Shown: piece after piece, positions 53,563-63,325 of the stretch
How positions within the stretch are numbered: position 1 is the stretch's first letter
Layout of the letters: every line of letters starts with the position of its first letter
DNA from: DGNJ01 sp002388905
GTDB lineage: Bacteria; Pseudomonadota; Gammaproteobacteria; Pseudomonadales; Porticoccaceae
Direction of reading: 5' to 3'
Assembly (NCBI GenBank): GCA_036843405.1
Contig: DAITSJ010000015.1
Span: 30,698-94,697 of the forward strand
Length of the DNA stretch: 64,000 bases
Position numbers and translations under genes: made by a program
The notes under the pieces: model-generated
The model's database searches: none
Seen by the model: only the letters and a program-made list of their open reading frames with translations
What the model was told of the DNA's origin: nothing

Positions 53563-55049
53563 GGCGCTCCTCCATCGTCATTGGCCGCCGCCACGGGCGG
53601 TGCGATGTCCGCCGAAGACGGAACCGTCGGCACTGTCGCCCGCTCCAGCACCGGCTGGGGCCGCACGCCGAAGTAAATGATCGCCACCGCCAGGGAGGTC
53701 AATATGACCAATTCCCGCCAGGAGCAGTCGGGCTTGGCCATCGCCGGCCGAAATTCGCCCCAGAGGCTGCGCTGCACCATCAGCAGGGCGTAGAGCGCCG
53801 CTCCCACCAGACCCAGTGCCGCGATGACTGTCAGGGGCCAATGGGCCTGGAAAGCGCCGGCGAGTATCAGGAATTCAGCGACAAAATTGGCCAGCCCGGG
53901 CAGCCCCAGGGAGGCCAGGGCAAAGAGCATGGTGAAACCGGACAGTCGCGGTAACGAGGCCCAGAGTCCTCCCAAACGACGCAGGTCGCGGGTATGCCAG
54001 CGTTCCTGGATCATCCCCACGATCGTAAAGAGTGCCGCCGTGCTGAGCCCGTGGGCGACCAGCTGCATCACCGAGCCACGCAGCGCCAGGTCGTTCATGG
54101 CGTAGATGCCCAGCAGCACAAAACCCATATGGCTGACGCTGGTGTAGGCCACCAGCCGCTTCATGTCGTCCTGGGCAAAAGCGAGCACGGCCCCGTAGAT
54201 GACCGCCAGGGCACCCAGGCCCATGGCCACGGGCGCGAAGGCGGCACTGGCCTCGGGAAACAGGGGCAGCGCGAAACGCAGCAGGCCATAGGCGCCGGTC
54301 TTGAGCAATACCGCCGCCAGCAGAACACTGCCGGCGGTGGGCGCCTCGGTGTGGGCATCGGGCAGCCAGGTATGCAGAGGCACGATGGGCAGCTTGACGG
54401 CAAAGGCGACAAAGAAACCCAGCATCAGCCAGCGGGCGGTGGCCGGTTCAAGGGACAGGGCGAGCATATCGGCATAGGCGAAACTCAGCCCTTCGTGATC
54501 GTGGCTGTGGACGATCGCCATGGCGACAATGGCCACGAGCATCAGCAGGCTGCCGGCCTGGGTGAAAATAAAGAACTTGGTGGCGGCGTAAAGCCGGTTC
54601 TCGTGGCCCCAGAGTGCGATCAGCAGGACCATGGGCACCAGCATCACTTCCCAGAAGACGAAGAACAGAAAGAGGTCCAGGGCCAGGAACACACCGACAA
54701 TACCCGCCACCGAGAGCAGCAGGTTGAAATGAAAAAACCCGACGCGCCGGGAGATCTCCCGCCAGGACACCAGCACCGCGGCGCCTGCCATGGCGACGGT
54801 CAACCACAGCAGCACGACACTGAGGCCATCCACCGCCAGATGGAACCCGATGCCCAGGGCGGGCACCCAGGGTACCCTGAATTCCACTAGCCAGGGGTCA
54901 CCGGCCGGGGGCAAAGCAGCCAGGACAATGGCTTCCGCGACGATTGCCGCCAGGCTCAACCAGCGGCTCCAGCCCGGGCCCAGCCGCTGGGCCAGCCAGG
55001 CCAGGACGGCGCCCAGGACGGGAATGATGATCAGCCAGACCAGCAACAT
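53559..55049 (-). CDS. nuoM: NADH-quinone oxidoreductase subunit M
   Basis: A 496-residue antiporter-like subunit with fourteen helices. 'LHTWLPDAHTEAPTAGSVLL' is the broken helix signature of NuoM, and 'MKRLVAYTSVSHMGFVLLG' holds the key lysine and histidine. The final 40 residues form an unusual hydrophilic Pro/Ala-rich tail. It starts one base after the nuoL stop. Confidence 0.95.
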   Translation of the reverse strand: MLLVWLIIIPVLGAVLAWLAQRLGPGWSRWLSLAAIVAEAIVLAALPPAGDPWLVEFRVPWVPALGIGFHLAVDGLSVVLLWLTVAMAGAAVLVSWREISRRVGFFHFNLLLSVAGIVGVFLALDLFLFFVFWEVMLVPMVLLIALWGHENRLYAATKFFIFTQAGSLLMLVAIVAMAIVHSHDHEGLSFAYADMLALSLEPATARWLMLGFFVAFAVKLPIVPLHTWLPDAHTEAPTAGSVLLAAVLLKTGAYGLLRFALPLFPEASAAFAPVAMGLGALAVIYGAVLAFAQDDMKRLVAYTSVSHMGFVLLGIYAMNDLALRGSVMQLVAHGLSTAALFTIVGMIQERWHTRDLRRLGGLWASLPRLSGFTMLFALASLGLPGLANFVAEFLILAGAFQAHWPLTVIAALGLVGAALYALLMVQRSLWGEFRPAMAKPDCSWRELVILTSLAVAIIYFGVRPQPVLERATVPTVPSSADIAPPVAAANDDGGAP

Positions 55050-55050
55050 G

Positions 55051-56853
55051 TCAGCGACCCACCAGGGCGATTGTCAGGATGGCGCCAGCGGCGATAAAGG
55101 CGGCATACCAGCGTATGCGGCCGTTTTGCAGGGCCGAGAGTCCGGCGTTGGCCGCACGGCCCGAAGCCGTCACGGCCGCCGTCAACCCGTCGGCGATATC
55201 GTCCCGATTGGCACGGGCAAGACCGATAAAGGGCCTTATCAGCAGCCACTGGTAGGCGGTATCGAAACCCCAGCCGCGCCGCCACCAGGCGGCCAGGGCG
55301 CTGTCCTGCCACCGGTCGCGCACGGCGCCGCCGTAGCGCCAAAAGCCCAACCCCATGGCCAACCCCAGCCAGGGCATGGCCAGCACGGCAATGTGTACCG
55401 TTTCCGGCACCCCGCCCCGCCCGAGATCGGCGAAAAAATCCCCCAGGGGCCGGGGAATCAGGGCCCCCGCCAGGGACAGGACAGAGAGCACGGCCAGGGG
55501 CACCACCAGGGCCGGACGCCGGTCCGGGTCGGGACGGGTAACCGCCTCGCCAAAGAAAACCCGCAACACCATGCGCGCCGAATAGAGGGCCGTTACCAGG
55601 GCGCCGGCCAGGGCCAGAAACCAGGCCGGCGTGCCACCCGCCAGGGCGTAACCGTTCATCAGGATCGCGTCCTTGCTGTAAAAGCCGGCGGTCAGAGGCA
55701 GGGCCGCCAGGGCAGCACCGCCAATAGCGAAACAGGCGAGACTGAAGGGCATCGGCCGGGCAAGCCCCCCCATCCGGCGGATATCCTGTTCGTGGTGCAG
55801 GCTCAGTATCACCTGACCGGCGGCGAGGAAGAGCAGCGCCTTGAAAAAGGCATGGGTCATCAGATGAAAAACCGCCGCCGAAAAGGCCCCCGTGCCCAGG
55901 GCGAAAAACATATAGCCGATCTGGCTGATGGTGGAATAGGCCAGGATGCGCTTGAGGTCGGTCTGCACTAAAGCGCTGCAGGCCGCCAGAAATAAGGTGA
56001 GTCCGCCCACCAGGGCCACCAGGTCCATCACCGGCGGCGCCATCAGGAACAGTTCGTGGCTGCGGGCGATCAGGTAGACCCCGGCGGTGACCATGGTGGC
56101 GGCGTGGATCAGGGCACTGACCGGCGTGGGACCGGCCATGGCGTCCGGCAGCCAGGTTTGCAGCGGCAGCTGGGCGGATTTTCCCACCGCGCCGATCAAC
56201 AGCAGCAGTGCCAGCCAGTGTGTTCCGGGCGTTTGCTGCCAGGCCCGGTCGACAACGGTTTCGATATGCAGGGTGCCGAACTGGCCGACCAGCATAAACA
56301 GCGCCACGGCAAGCGCCACGTCTCCCACCCGGGTGACCACGAAGGCTTTGCGGGCGGCATAGCCGTTGGCGGGCTCCCTGTACCAGAAGCCGATCAGCAG
56401 GTAACTGCACAGGCCGACCCCTTCCCAGCCCAGATAGAGCAGCAGGAAATTATCGGCCAGCACCAGCACCAGCATGGCGGCGACGAACAGGTTCAGGTAG
56501 CCGAAATAGCGGCTGTAGCCCTCCTCCCCGGCCATGTAGGCGGCCGAGTACCAGTGAATGAGCAAGCCGACGCCGGTAATGACGCCGGTCATTACCGCCG
56601 CCAGGCCGTCGAAGTGCAACCCCGGCGTCACCGTTAGTCCCGCCACTGAAAACCACTGACCGAGCGTCACGGTGTAGGGCTCGCCGCCGGCGACAAAACC
56701 GGCAATGACCCAAGCGGTGAGCAGCGCCGCCAGCAACACGGAGCCCACGCCCACCGCGGCGCTGCCCCGCTCCCCCAGCCGCTTGCCGGCAAGCAGCAAC
56801 AGGGCGCTGCCTAACAGGGGCAGGAGGGGAATGCCGATCAGCGCGCCGGCCAT
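55051..56853 (-). CDS. nuoL: NADH-quinone oxidoreductase subunit L
   Basis: A 600-residue subunit. 'QTWLPDAMAGPTPVSALIHAA' is the conserved broken helix, and the C-terminal end contains the long lateral helix that ties the membrane arm together. The start overlaps the nuoK stop as TGATG. Confidence 0.95.
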   Translation of the reverse strand: MAGALIGIPLLPLLGSALLLLAGKRLGERGSAAVGVGSVLLAALLTAWVIAGFVAGGEPYTVTLGQWFSVAGLTVTPGLHFDGLAAVMTGVITGVGLLIHWYSAAYMAGEEGYSRYFGYLNLFVAAMLVLVLADNFLLLYLGWEGVGLCSYLLIGFWYREPANGYAARKAFVVTRVGDVALAVALFMLVGQFGTLHIETVVDRAWQQTPGTHWLALLLLIGAVGKSAQLPLQTWLPDAMAGPTPVSALIHAATMVTAGVYLIARSHELFLMAPPVMDLVALVGGLTLFLAACSALVQTDLKRILAYSTISQIGYMFFALGTGAFSAAVFHLMTHAFFKALLFLAAGQVILSLHHEQDIRRMGGLARPMPFSLACFAIGGAALAALPLTAGFYSKDAILMNGYALAGGTPAWFLALAGALVTALYSARMVLRVFFGEAVTRPDPDRRPALVVPLAVLSVLSLAGALIPRPLGDFFADLGRGGVPETVHIAVLAMPWLGLAMGLGFWRYGGAVRDRWQDSALAAWWRRGWGFDTAYQWLLIRPFIGLARANRDDIADGLTAAVTASGRAANAGLSALQNGRIRWYAAFIAAGAILTIALVGR

Positions 56854-57176
56854 CAGTCACGCACCTCGTCCAGGGCGTCCATATCCAGGCTCCGGCGCCA
56901 GTGGAACAGGTGCACCACCAGGGCCAGGGCCACGGCGATCTCCGCCGCCGCCAGGGTCAGGATAAGGACAAACATTACCTGGCCGTCGGCATTGCCGTGC
57001 ACCGCGCCGGCCAGTACAAACGCAAAGGCCGCGCCATTGAGCATTAGCTCCAGGGACATGAGCATGAAGATGACATTGCGGCGAATCAGCACCCCCGCCA
57101 GCCCCACGCAAAAGAGGGCGGCCGCAAAGATCAGGCCGTGACTCACGGGCAGGGCCATCAGCGCCTGATCGGTCAT
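56853..57176 (-). CDS. nuoK: NADH-quinone oxidoreductase subunit K
   Basis: A 107-residue three-helix subunit. 'FMLMSLELMLNGAAFAFV' contains the membrane glutamate needed for proton pumping, and a second glutamate follows in 'AAAEIAVALAL'. Start MTDQAL overlaps the nuoJ stop (ATGA). The longer upstream frame overlaps nuoJ and is not coding. The N-terminus is a few residues longer than in E. coli. Confidence 0.94.
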   Translation of the reverse strand: MTDQALMALPVSHGLIFAAALFCVGLAGVLIRRNVIFMLMSLELMLNGAAFAFVLAGAVHGNADGQVMFVLILTLAAAEIAVALALVVHLFHWRRSLDMDALDEVRD

Positions 57177-57685
57177 GGCTGTGTCCTCCCCCGGCCCCGG
57201 AGTTTCCGTGACAGGTGAAAGGCGCCCACCAGTGCCGCCATCAGCAGGATCGAGGCCAGTTCCACCGCCAGCAGGTAGGGACCGTAGAGGGCCCGGCCCA
57301 CGGCGGGCCCGTCCACCGGCCGGGGTTCCACGCCGGAGCCGCCGCCGGCGAGGACCAGGTAGCTGGTCTCGGCCAGCAGAATGGCGGCCAGCGCCGCCGG
57401 TCCCCACCACAGCCGACCCGACAGCCACAGCCTTTCATTTTCGACGGCGGCGTCGCCCTGGTTGAGCATCATGATCACGAAAACCATCAGCACCATGATG
57501 GCACCGGCGTAGATGATGATCTCCAGGGCGGCGGCAAAGGGGGCGCCGAGCATGAAGAACAGGAGGGCGACCGCCAGCAGGGTAACGATCAGGTGCAGAA
57601 GGGCGTGTACGGCATTGACGCCGGTCACCACCCGGGCTGCCGCGGCCAGGGCAATTATCGCCGTAATATAGAATAGTGCCTGCAC
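57173..57685 (-). CDS. nuoJ: NADH-quinone oxidoreductase subunit J
   Basis: A 170-residue, five-helix subunit. 'EIIIYAGAIMVLMVFVIMML' is the conserved TM3 with its pi-bulge that contacts the quinone-coupling region. It begins at GTG with GGAGG five bases upstream, 27 nt after nuoI. Confidence 0.94.
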   Translation of the reverse strand: MQALFYITAIIALAAAARVVTGVNAVHALLHLIVTLLAVALLFFMLGAPFAAALEIIIYAGAIMVLMVFVIMMLNQGDAAVENERLWLSGRLWWGPAALAAILLAETSYLVLAGGGSGVEPRPVDGPAVGRALYGPYLLAVELASILLMAALVGAFHLSRKLRGRGRTQP

Positions 57686-57712
57686 ATTGCCTCCTCTGGT
57701 CGATTGGGCCTT

Positions 57713-58228
57713 TTAGGGCAACAGGCTCTTTACATTCACCGGTTGGGCCTCGCCCATCGCCTCGCCCTTGTCCTTGCCGCCCACGGCCATGCCCGCAACA
57801 CGATAGAAACTGTAGTCGTGATATTTGCCGGGCCCGTCGATCAGCAGGTCCTCTTTTTCGTAGACCATGTTCTGGCGATCGTACTCGCTCATCTCAAAGT
57901 CCGGCGTAAGCTGGATAGCCAGCGTGGGACAGGCCTCCTCGCACATGCCGCACATAATGCATCGGGAAAAATTGATACGGAAAAAATCCGGGTACCAGCG
58001 GCCGTTCTCGTCCTCCGTTTTTTGCAGGGCAATGCAGTCTACCGGACAGGCCACCGCGCAGAGATTGCAGGCGACACAGCGCTCTTCGCCGTCCGGGTCC
58101 CGGGTCAACACGATGCGGCCCCGGTAGCGCGGCGCCAGGTAGGGTTGTTCATCGGGATATTGGACCGTATCCCGTTTGCGGAACGTATGCTGCAACACCC
58201 GTGCGATGGTGCGCAATTGACTCAGCAT
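57713..58228 (-). CDS. nuoI: NADH-quinone oxidoreductase subunit I
   Basis: A 171-residue ferredoxin-like subunit with two 4Fe-4S motifs, 'CVACNLCAVACP' and 'CIMCGMCEEACP' (clusters N6a and N6b), which pass electrons from NuoG to the terminal cluster N2. It lies 13 nt after nuoH. Confidence 0.96.
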   Translation of the reverse strand: MLSQLRTIARVLQHTFRKRDTVQYPDEQPYLAPRYRGRIVLTRDPDGEERCVACNLCAVACPVDCIALQKTEDENGRWYPDFFRINFSRCIMCGMCEEACPTLAIQLTPDFEMSEYDRQNMVYEKEDLLIDGPGKYHDYSFYRVAGMAVGGKDKGEAMGEAQPVNVKSLLP

Positions 58229-58241
58229 CCCTTCGCCTCCT

Positions 58242-59186
58242 TCACAACAACACCAGCCCCGTCACCGTCAGGTTGAGCAGGGCCAGGGGCAACATAACCT
58301 TCCAGCCGAAAGCCATGAGTTGATCGTAGCGGGGCCGCGGCAGCGAAGCCCTCAACAACACGAACAGCAAAGCAAAAAAGGTGGTTTTCAGCAAAAACCA
58401 CAACCAGGGCGGCAACACCGGCCCCAGCCAGCCGCCGAAAAAGAGCAGGGTCACCATCGCCGAAATCAGGATGACGCCCAGGTATTCCCCCAGGAAAAAC
58501 ATGGCGAACTTGAGCCCCGAGTATTCCGTGTGATAGCCCGCGGTAAGTTCGTGTTCCGCCTCGGGCAGGTCGAAGGGCAGCCGGTGGCTCTCCGCCACAC
58601 CGGCAATCAGGAAAAGGACCAGCCCCAAAGCCTGGGGCAGGCAAAACCACAATCCCTCCTGGGCCAGGACGATATCCCGCAGGTTGAAGGAACCCGCCTG
58701 GAGCACCACGCCGAGCAGGGACAGCCCCATGAATACCTCATAGCTGACGGTCTGGGCGGCCGAGCGAAGGGCGCCGAGCAGGGCGTACTTGTTGTTGGAG
58801 GCGTAGCCACCCAGAAGTACCCCGTACACCGCCAGGGAGGTCATGGCCAGGAAAAACAGCAATCCGATATTGAGTTCGGCGATCTGGAAATCGGCGGTAA
58901 AGGGAAGCACCGCGAATACCAGCAGCAGCGTCGCCATGGCAATGGCCGGGGCCAGGATATACACCGGCTTGTCGACGAAGGGCGGCACCACGTCCTCCTT
59001 GCCGATCAGCTTGATCATGTCGGCGATCACCTGGAAAACCCCGAAAGGCCCCACCCGGTTGGGGCCGTAGCGGTCCTGCCACAGCCCCAGCAACCGGCGC
59101 TCGATCCAGGTGAGCAGCGCCGCCGCACCCACCACGGTGCCCAGCACCAGGGCCACCCGGAGAACGATTGCCAGCCACTCAGCCAC
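58242..59186 (-). CDS. nuoH: NADH-quinone oxidoreductase subunit H
   Basis: A 314-residue, eight-helix subunit that forms part of the quinone cavity. 'GKEDVVPPFVDKPVYILAP' and 'LPFDLPEAEHELTAGYHTEY' hold the conserved acidic residues near the quinone site. The GTG start, with GGAGG five bases before it, overlaps the nuoG stop by 8 nt. An ATG 21 nt upstream has weaker support. Confidence 0.94.
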   Translation of the reverse strand: MAEWLAIVLRVALVLGTVVGAAALLTWIERRLLGLWQDRYGPNRVGPFGVFQVIADMIKLIGKEDVVPPFVDKPVYILAPAIAMATLLLVFAVLPFTADFQIAELNIGLLFFLAMTSLAVYGVLLGGYASNNKYALLGALRSAAQTVSYEVFMGLSLLGVVLQAGSFNLRDIVLAQEGLWFCLPQALGLVLFLIAGVAESHRLPFDLPEAEHELTAGYHTEYSGLKFAMFFLGEYLGVILISAMVTLLFFGGWLGPVLPPWLWFLLKTTFFALLFVLLRASLPRPRYDQLMAFGWKVMLPLALLNLTVTGLVLL

Positions 59187-61977
59187 GGCCACCTCCGTCG
59201 CTGGCAATCAGTTGCGGGGGCCGGGGCAGGGGCTCCCGGGCGGTTTTCAGATCGACCCTGGCACCGGCCTGGAAAAATGGCAGCCAGATACTGCTGTGCT
59301 GCGGTGTCACCGCCACCGACCAGGCGGGCAGGGAATCGTCCACCGCCACGTAAAGGGTAACGCTGGCACCGCCCCGATGGATTTCGACACTGTCCCAGTC
59401 GGACACCGACAAGTGCCTGGCGCTCTCCCCATCGAGCCAGGCACGCGGCGGCTCCCGGCGCTCGATAATGGCTTGGGCATAACCGCTCAACTCCTCGGAA
59501 GCGAATATCCCGTACCGGGGTATCAGGCGCCAGCCCGTGGTTTCCGATTCGCCGGCGGGCAATACCAGGCGCCGGTAGGTATCCACCGGTTCGCCCCGGA
59601 ACGGCAGGCGCACCAGCGGCGAGGGCGCTCGCCAGTCGCCGCCCACTTCGTCCTGGAATTTGTTCAGGGCCTGTTCCGAATTCCAGCCCGGCGCCCAGGC
59701 AGTGGCGCGCCCGGCGCCGTCGCCCCAGACCCCTTCCATGGAAAAGGCGTAGTGCGAATCCGGGTCCCGTGGCGGCGGGGTTTCACTGACATGCTCGTGG
59801 GCGTGCATGGCGGTGCGACCGCTGTAGCGGTGGCTCTGGCGCAGCAGTTTGCGGCCGCCCTGGCGATAGTCCGGCGACGGGGCGGTCTCCTCGATACCGG
59901 CAAAGGCTGGGTCCCGGACGGCGAGGTCGGCGCGCACCTGGTCGGGACCCTGCCAGGCGGCGAGTCCGGCCCAGGCATCGCTGCCCACTTCGTCCCGGGC
60001 ATCCAGCGCCCCCCGGGCCAGTTGCCGCCAGAGCGGCTGGCAATGGCCGCTGTGGCGTACCGCAAAAAACGCCTGGGCGTGGCCCGAGGCATTGATCAGG
60101 GTACCCTGTTTTTCGAAGGGGCTGGGCACGGGCAGCACCGCATCGGCCCGATCCGCCGTAGCGGTGGCCAGGTGATCCAGCACCAGCCAGTGGTCCGTGC
60201 CGGCGCGCAGCCGTTCGAACTGTTCCGGCGACAAGCGCCGGGAAAGGTCGTTTTCCAGGATTACCAGGGTGGCGGAGCCACCCTCGCCGGCCGGGCCGGC
60301 AACCGTGTCCAGCAGGTCCCCCAGGGAACGCTCGGCCAGGGCCGACAAGCCCAGACTGTTGGCCTCCGGGGCCGCCAGGTAGAGTTTCGGCCGTACCGAT
60401 TCGGCGCCACCGCGGCGCTTAAGCGCCAGGGCGATATTGGCCAGGGCATCGAGATGATCGGGGCGGCCCAGACCGCTGCCCCCCAGAAGCAGCGGCCGCC
60501 TGGCGCCGCGCAGCATCTGCGCCGCCTGTTCGGCCCACTGGCGCTGTTCCCCGGTCAATGCCGCCGGCTCCGGCGCCTGGGGATCGAGGGCATGGGCCAC
60601 TGCCGCGGCTACGGCGGCAATGGCGTCCGGTTCGACAAAGCACTGGCTGTCGCTGATTTCGCTCAGGCGGTTGCGGGCGGGCACAAGCTGCCAGACGGGA
60701 CTGCGGTACCACTGGCCCAGGCTGCGCGCGGCGGCGTCCTGCCAGGCGGGCACACCCTGGGTGGCGGCGAATTCCAGCCCCTCGTTGCGCACCATCTGGC
60801 GCAGGGCCAGTTCCACCCTGGGCGACGTGTTGGCCAGGTCCTCGCCGATTATCAGGGCCGCGTCCGCTTCCTCGACCTCCCGGATAGTGGCCAGGGGGTG
60901 ACTGGCGGCCAGGGCCCGGTGACGCTGGAGACAGGCCCATTCCGCCGGCTCCACGCCGGCATAGAAATGCGCATCACCCACCAGGGATTTGAGGGCGAAA
61001 TTATCCTCCACCGAGGCCCGGGGGGAACCCAGGGCATAGACGATCCGGTCCGGATCCCGCACCCGGTCCAGCAGGTCCGCCAGCACCCGCCGGCCATCCA
61101 GTTCTTCCTGGCCATCGCCGGCGGGCCGGTAGGCGTGCCGGATCCGCTGCGGCGCGTTGTTGAAGTCGTAACCGAAGCGGCCCCGGTCGCAGAGGAAATA
61201 ACCGTTCAGGGCATGGTTGTAGCGGTTGGTGATGCGCACCAACCGGTCGTAGCGCTCGGCAGGCGTGGTGTTGCAACCCACGGCGCAGTGAGTGCACACC
61301 GACGGGGCCGACTGCAGGTCCCACTTGCGAGCGTAGTGGCGGCTGTAGGTCCTGTCGGTAAAGACACCGGTGGGACAGATTTCCACCAGGTTGCCGCTGA
61401 AGGGGCTCTCCAGGACCCCGTCCCGCTCGCGGCCGAAATAGACGTGATTGTGGGCCGCCTGGGCACTCAGGTCCTCGCCGCCGGCGTAATCCCGATAAAA
61501 ACGAACGCACCGGTAACAGGCGATGCAACGGTTCATCTCGTGGTTGATAAAGGGGCCCAGGTACTGGTTGCGGTGAGTGCGCTTGAGGCCGCGGTAGCGG
61601 CGGAACGTATGGCCGCTCATCTCGGTCATGTCCTGAAGATGACATTCACCGCCTTCCTCGCACACCGGGCAGTCGTGGGGATGGTTGGTCATCAGTGCCT
61701 CGATAATACCGGCCCGGAAACCGGCGGCGCCGGATTCCTCCAGGCCGATATGCATGCCGTCGGTGACGGGCGTCATGCACGCCATGACCACCTTGCCCTC
61801 GTCGTCCCCGCCGTCGGCGTACTGGGTCACCGCGCACTGGCGACAGGAACCCACGGAGCCCAGGGCCGGGTGCCAGCAGAAATAAGGCAGGTCAAGGCCC
61901 AGGGACAGGATCGCCTGGAGCAGGTTGTGCTCCGGATTCACCTCGAAGCGGGTGCCGTCGACAAAGATGCCGGTCAT
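59179..61977 (-). CDS. nuoG: NADH-quinone oxidoreductase subunit G
   Basis: A 932-residue subunit with its iron-sulfur centres at the N-terminus: the 2Fe-2S ligands ('YFCWHPALGSVGSCRQC'), the HxxxC cluster N5 ('HDCPVCEEGGEC'), the N4 cluster ('RCIACYRC' with 'EICPTG'), and also the extra N7 motif 'CTHCAVGC' with a distal Cys in 'FLCDRGR', as in E. coli. The rest resembles a molybdopterin oxidoreductase domain without the cofactor. It is slightly longer than the E. coli protein. It begins 72 nt after nuoF, the largest gap in the operon. Confidence 0.95.
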   Translation of the reverse strand: MTGIFVDGTRFEVNPEHNLLQAILSLGLDLPYFCWHPALGSVGSCRQCAVTQYADGGDDEGKVVMACMTPVTDGMHIGLEESGAAGFRAGIIEALMTNHPHDCPVCEEGGECHLQDMTEMSGHTFRRYRGLKRTHRNQYLGPFINHEMNRCIACYRCVRFYRDYAGGEDLSAQAAHNHVYFGRERDGVLESPFSGNLVEICPTGVFTDRTYSRHYARKWDLQSAPSVCTHCAVGCNTTPAERYDRLVRITNRYNHALNGYFLCDRGRFGYDFNNAPQRIRHAYRPAGDGQEELDGRRVLADLLDRVRDPDRIVYALGSPRASVEDNFALKSLVGDAHFYAGVEPAEWACLQRHRALAASHPLATIREVEEADAALIIGEDLANTSPRVELALRQMVRNEGLEFAATQGVPAWQDAAARSLGQWYRSPVWQLVPARNRLSEISDSQCFVEPDAIAAVAAAVAHALDPQAPEPAALTGEQRQWAEQAAQMLRGARRPLLLGGSGLGRPDHLDALANIALALKRRGGAESVRPKLYLAAPEANSLGLSALAERSLGDLLDTVAGPAGEGGSATLVILENDLSRRLSPEQFERLRAGTDHWLVLDHLATATADRADAVLPVPSPFEKQGTLINASGHAQAFFAVRHSGHCQPLWRQLARGALDARDEVGSDAWAGLAAWQGPDQVRADLAVRDPAFAGIEETAPSPDYRQGGRKLLRQSHRYSGRTAMHAHEHVSETPPPRDPDSHYAFSMEGVWGDGAGRATAWAPGWNSEQALNKFQDEVGGDWRAPSPLVRLPFRGEPVDTYRRLVLPAGESETTGWRLIPRYGIFASEELSGYAQAIIERREPPRAWLDGESARHLSVSDWDSVEIHRGGASVTLYVAVDDSLPAWSVAVTPQHSSIWLPFFQAGARVDLKTAREPLPRPPQLIASDGGGRG

Positions 61978-62049
61978 CGCGGGCCACCCCCGGCATAGAC
62001 ATTAATCTGCTTCGGCATTCGATCTCCGGCGTCGGTTGTGCGGTTCAAC

Positions 62050-63324
62050 TCAGTCATACGGACATCGTCCCTCCCGGATATGCTGCTCGAAATCCTCCCG
62101 ATAGAATTTCAGGGCGCTCTGCAGCGGCTCCATGGCACCCGGCGCCAGGGCACAGACGGTTTTGCCCGGGCCCATAAAGGCTGTGTGGTCCTCCAGCGTC
62201 GACAGGTCCTCCAGGCTGCCGCGACCGTCCTCGATATCCTCGAGCAGTTGCCGGGTCCAGGGCAGACCGTCGCGGCACGGGGTGCACCAGCCGCAGGACT
62301 CCTGGGCGAAGAACCGTTCGAGGTTGAGCACCATACCCACGGGACAGGTTTTGTCGTCGAGCACGATCAGGGTGCCGGTGCCCAGGCGGCTGCCGGCCTT
62401 GCCCACGGTGTCGTAATCCATGGCCATATCCAGGTGCTCCGGGAGCAGGAAATCCGTTGAGCCGCCGCCGGGCAAAACCCCCTTCAGGTGGTAGCCGTCA
62501 CACATGCCGCCCGCGTGTTTTTCGAGGATATTCCGCAGGGTCGTGCCCATGGGCAGCTCCCAGGCGCCCGGCTGGCGCACCCGGCCGCTGACACCGAACA
62601 ATTTGGTGCCACTGTCTTCCGCCAGCCCCAGGCCCCGGTACCATTCGGCACCGTGACGGACGATGCCGGGTACGTTACACAGGGTCTCGACGTTGTTGAC
62701 CACGGTGGGCTTGCCCCAGGCACCGCTGACCTGGGGAAAGGGCGGCTTGGAGCGGGGCGTGGCGCGCTTGCCCTCCAGGGCGTTGAGCAGGCCGGTCTCC
62801 TCGCCGCAGATATAGCGACCGGCACTGATGTGCAGGTACAGGTCGAGGCTGAAATCGGTGCCCAGGATATTCCTGCCCAGCAGCCCCGCCGCGCTGGCCT
62901 CGTCGATGGCCCGGCGCAGGCGCCGGCGCGGTTCCACGTACTCGCCGCGCAGGAAGATATAGGCAACTTCCGCGCCCATGGCATAGGCCGAGAGAATCAT
63001 GCCTTCCAGCAACAGGTGCGGATTGCCCTCCAGTAACAGCCTGTCCTTGAAGGCGCCGGGTTCCATTTCGTCGGCATTTGCCACCAGGTAGCGGGGGCGC
63101 GGGGCCTTGTCCGTGCGCGGCACGAAACTCCATTTCAGGCCGGCGGGAAAGCCGGCTCCGCCCCGGCCGCGCAGGTTGGATGCCTTGACTTCCTCGATCA
63201 CGTCCTCCCCGGACCAGCTTTTCAGGGCTTTTTCCAGGGCGCTGTAGCCGCCGCCGTCACGGTACTCCGTGAGGCTCAACGCCACGCCGTCGCCACGCAT
63301 AAGGCCGGTCAGCGGTCGTTCCAA
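62050..63324 (-). CDS. nuoF: NADH-quinone oxidoreductase subunit F
   Basis: A 424-residue subunit that binds NADH and FMN. 'LRGRGGAGFPAGLKW' is the FMN site, 'YICGEETGLLNALEG' the NADH site, and 'ESCGWCTPCRDG' the N3 4Fe-4S ligands. The best start is TTG: GGGAGGA lies seven bases before it, just across the nuoE stop. Upstream in-frame ATGs would overlap nuoE and add unrelated residues. Confidence 0.94.
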   Translation of the reverse strand: MERPLTGLMRGDGVALSLTEYRDGGGYSALEKALKSWSGEDVIEEVKASNLRGRGGAGFPAGLKWSFVPRTDKAPRPRYLVANADEMEPGAFKDRLLLEGNPHLLLEGMILSAYAMGAEVAYIFLRGEYVEPRRRLRRAIDEASAAGLLGRNILGTDFSLDLYLHISAGRYICGEETGLLNALEGKRATPRSKPPFPQVSGAWGKPTVVNNVETLCNVPGIVRHGAEWYRGLGLAEDSGTKLFGVSGRVRQPGAWELPMGTTLRNILEKHAGGMCDGYHLKGVLPGGGSTDFLLPEHLDMAMDYDTVGKAGSRLGTGTLIVLDDKTCPVGMVLNLERFFAQESCGWCTPCRDGLPWTRQLLEDIEDGRGSLEDLSTLEDHTAFMGPGKTVCALAPGAMEPLQSALKFYREDFEQHIREGRCPYD

Positions 63325-63325
63325 T

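Noticed and set aside
59110..61998. 962-codon plus-strand open frame opposite nuoG and nuoH
   Set aside because: Exact antisense of two conserved complex I genes; no domain or start signal.
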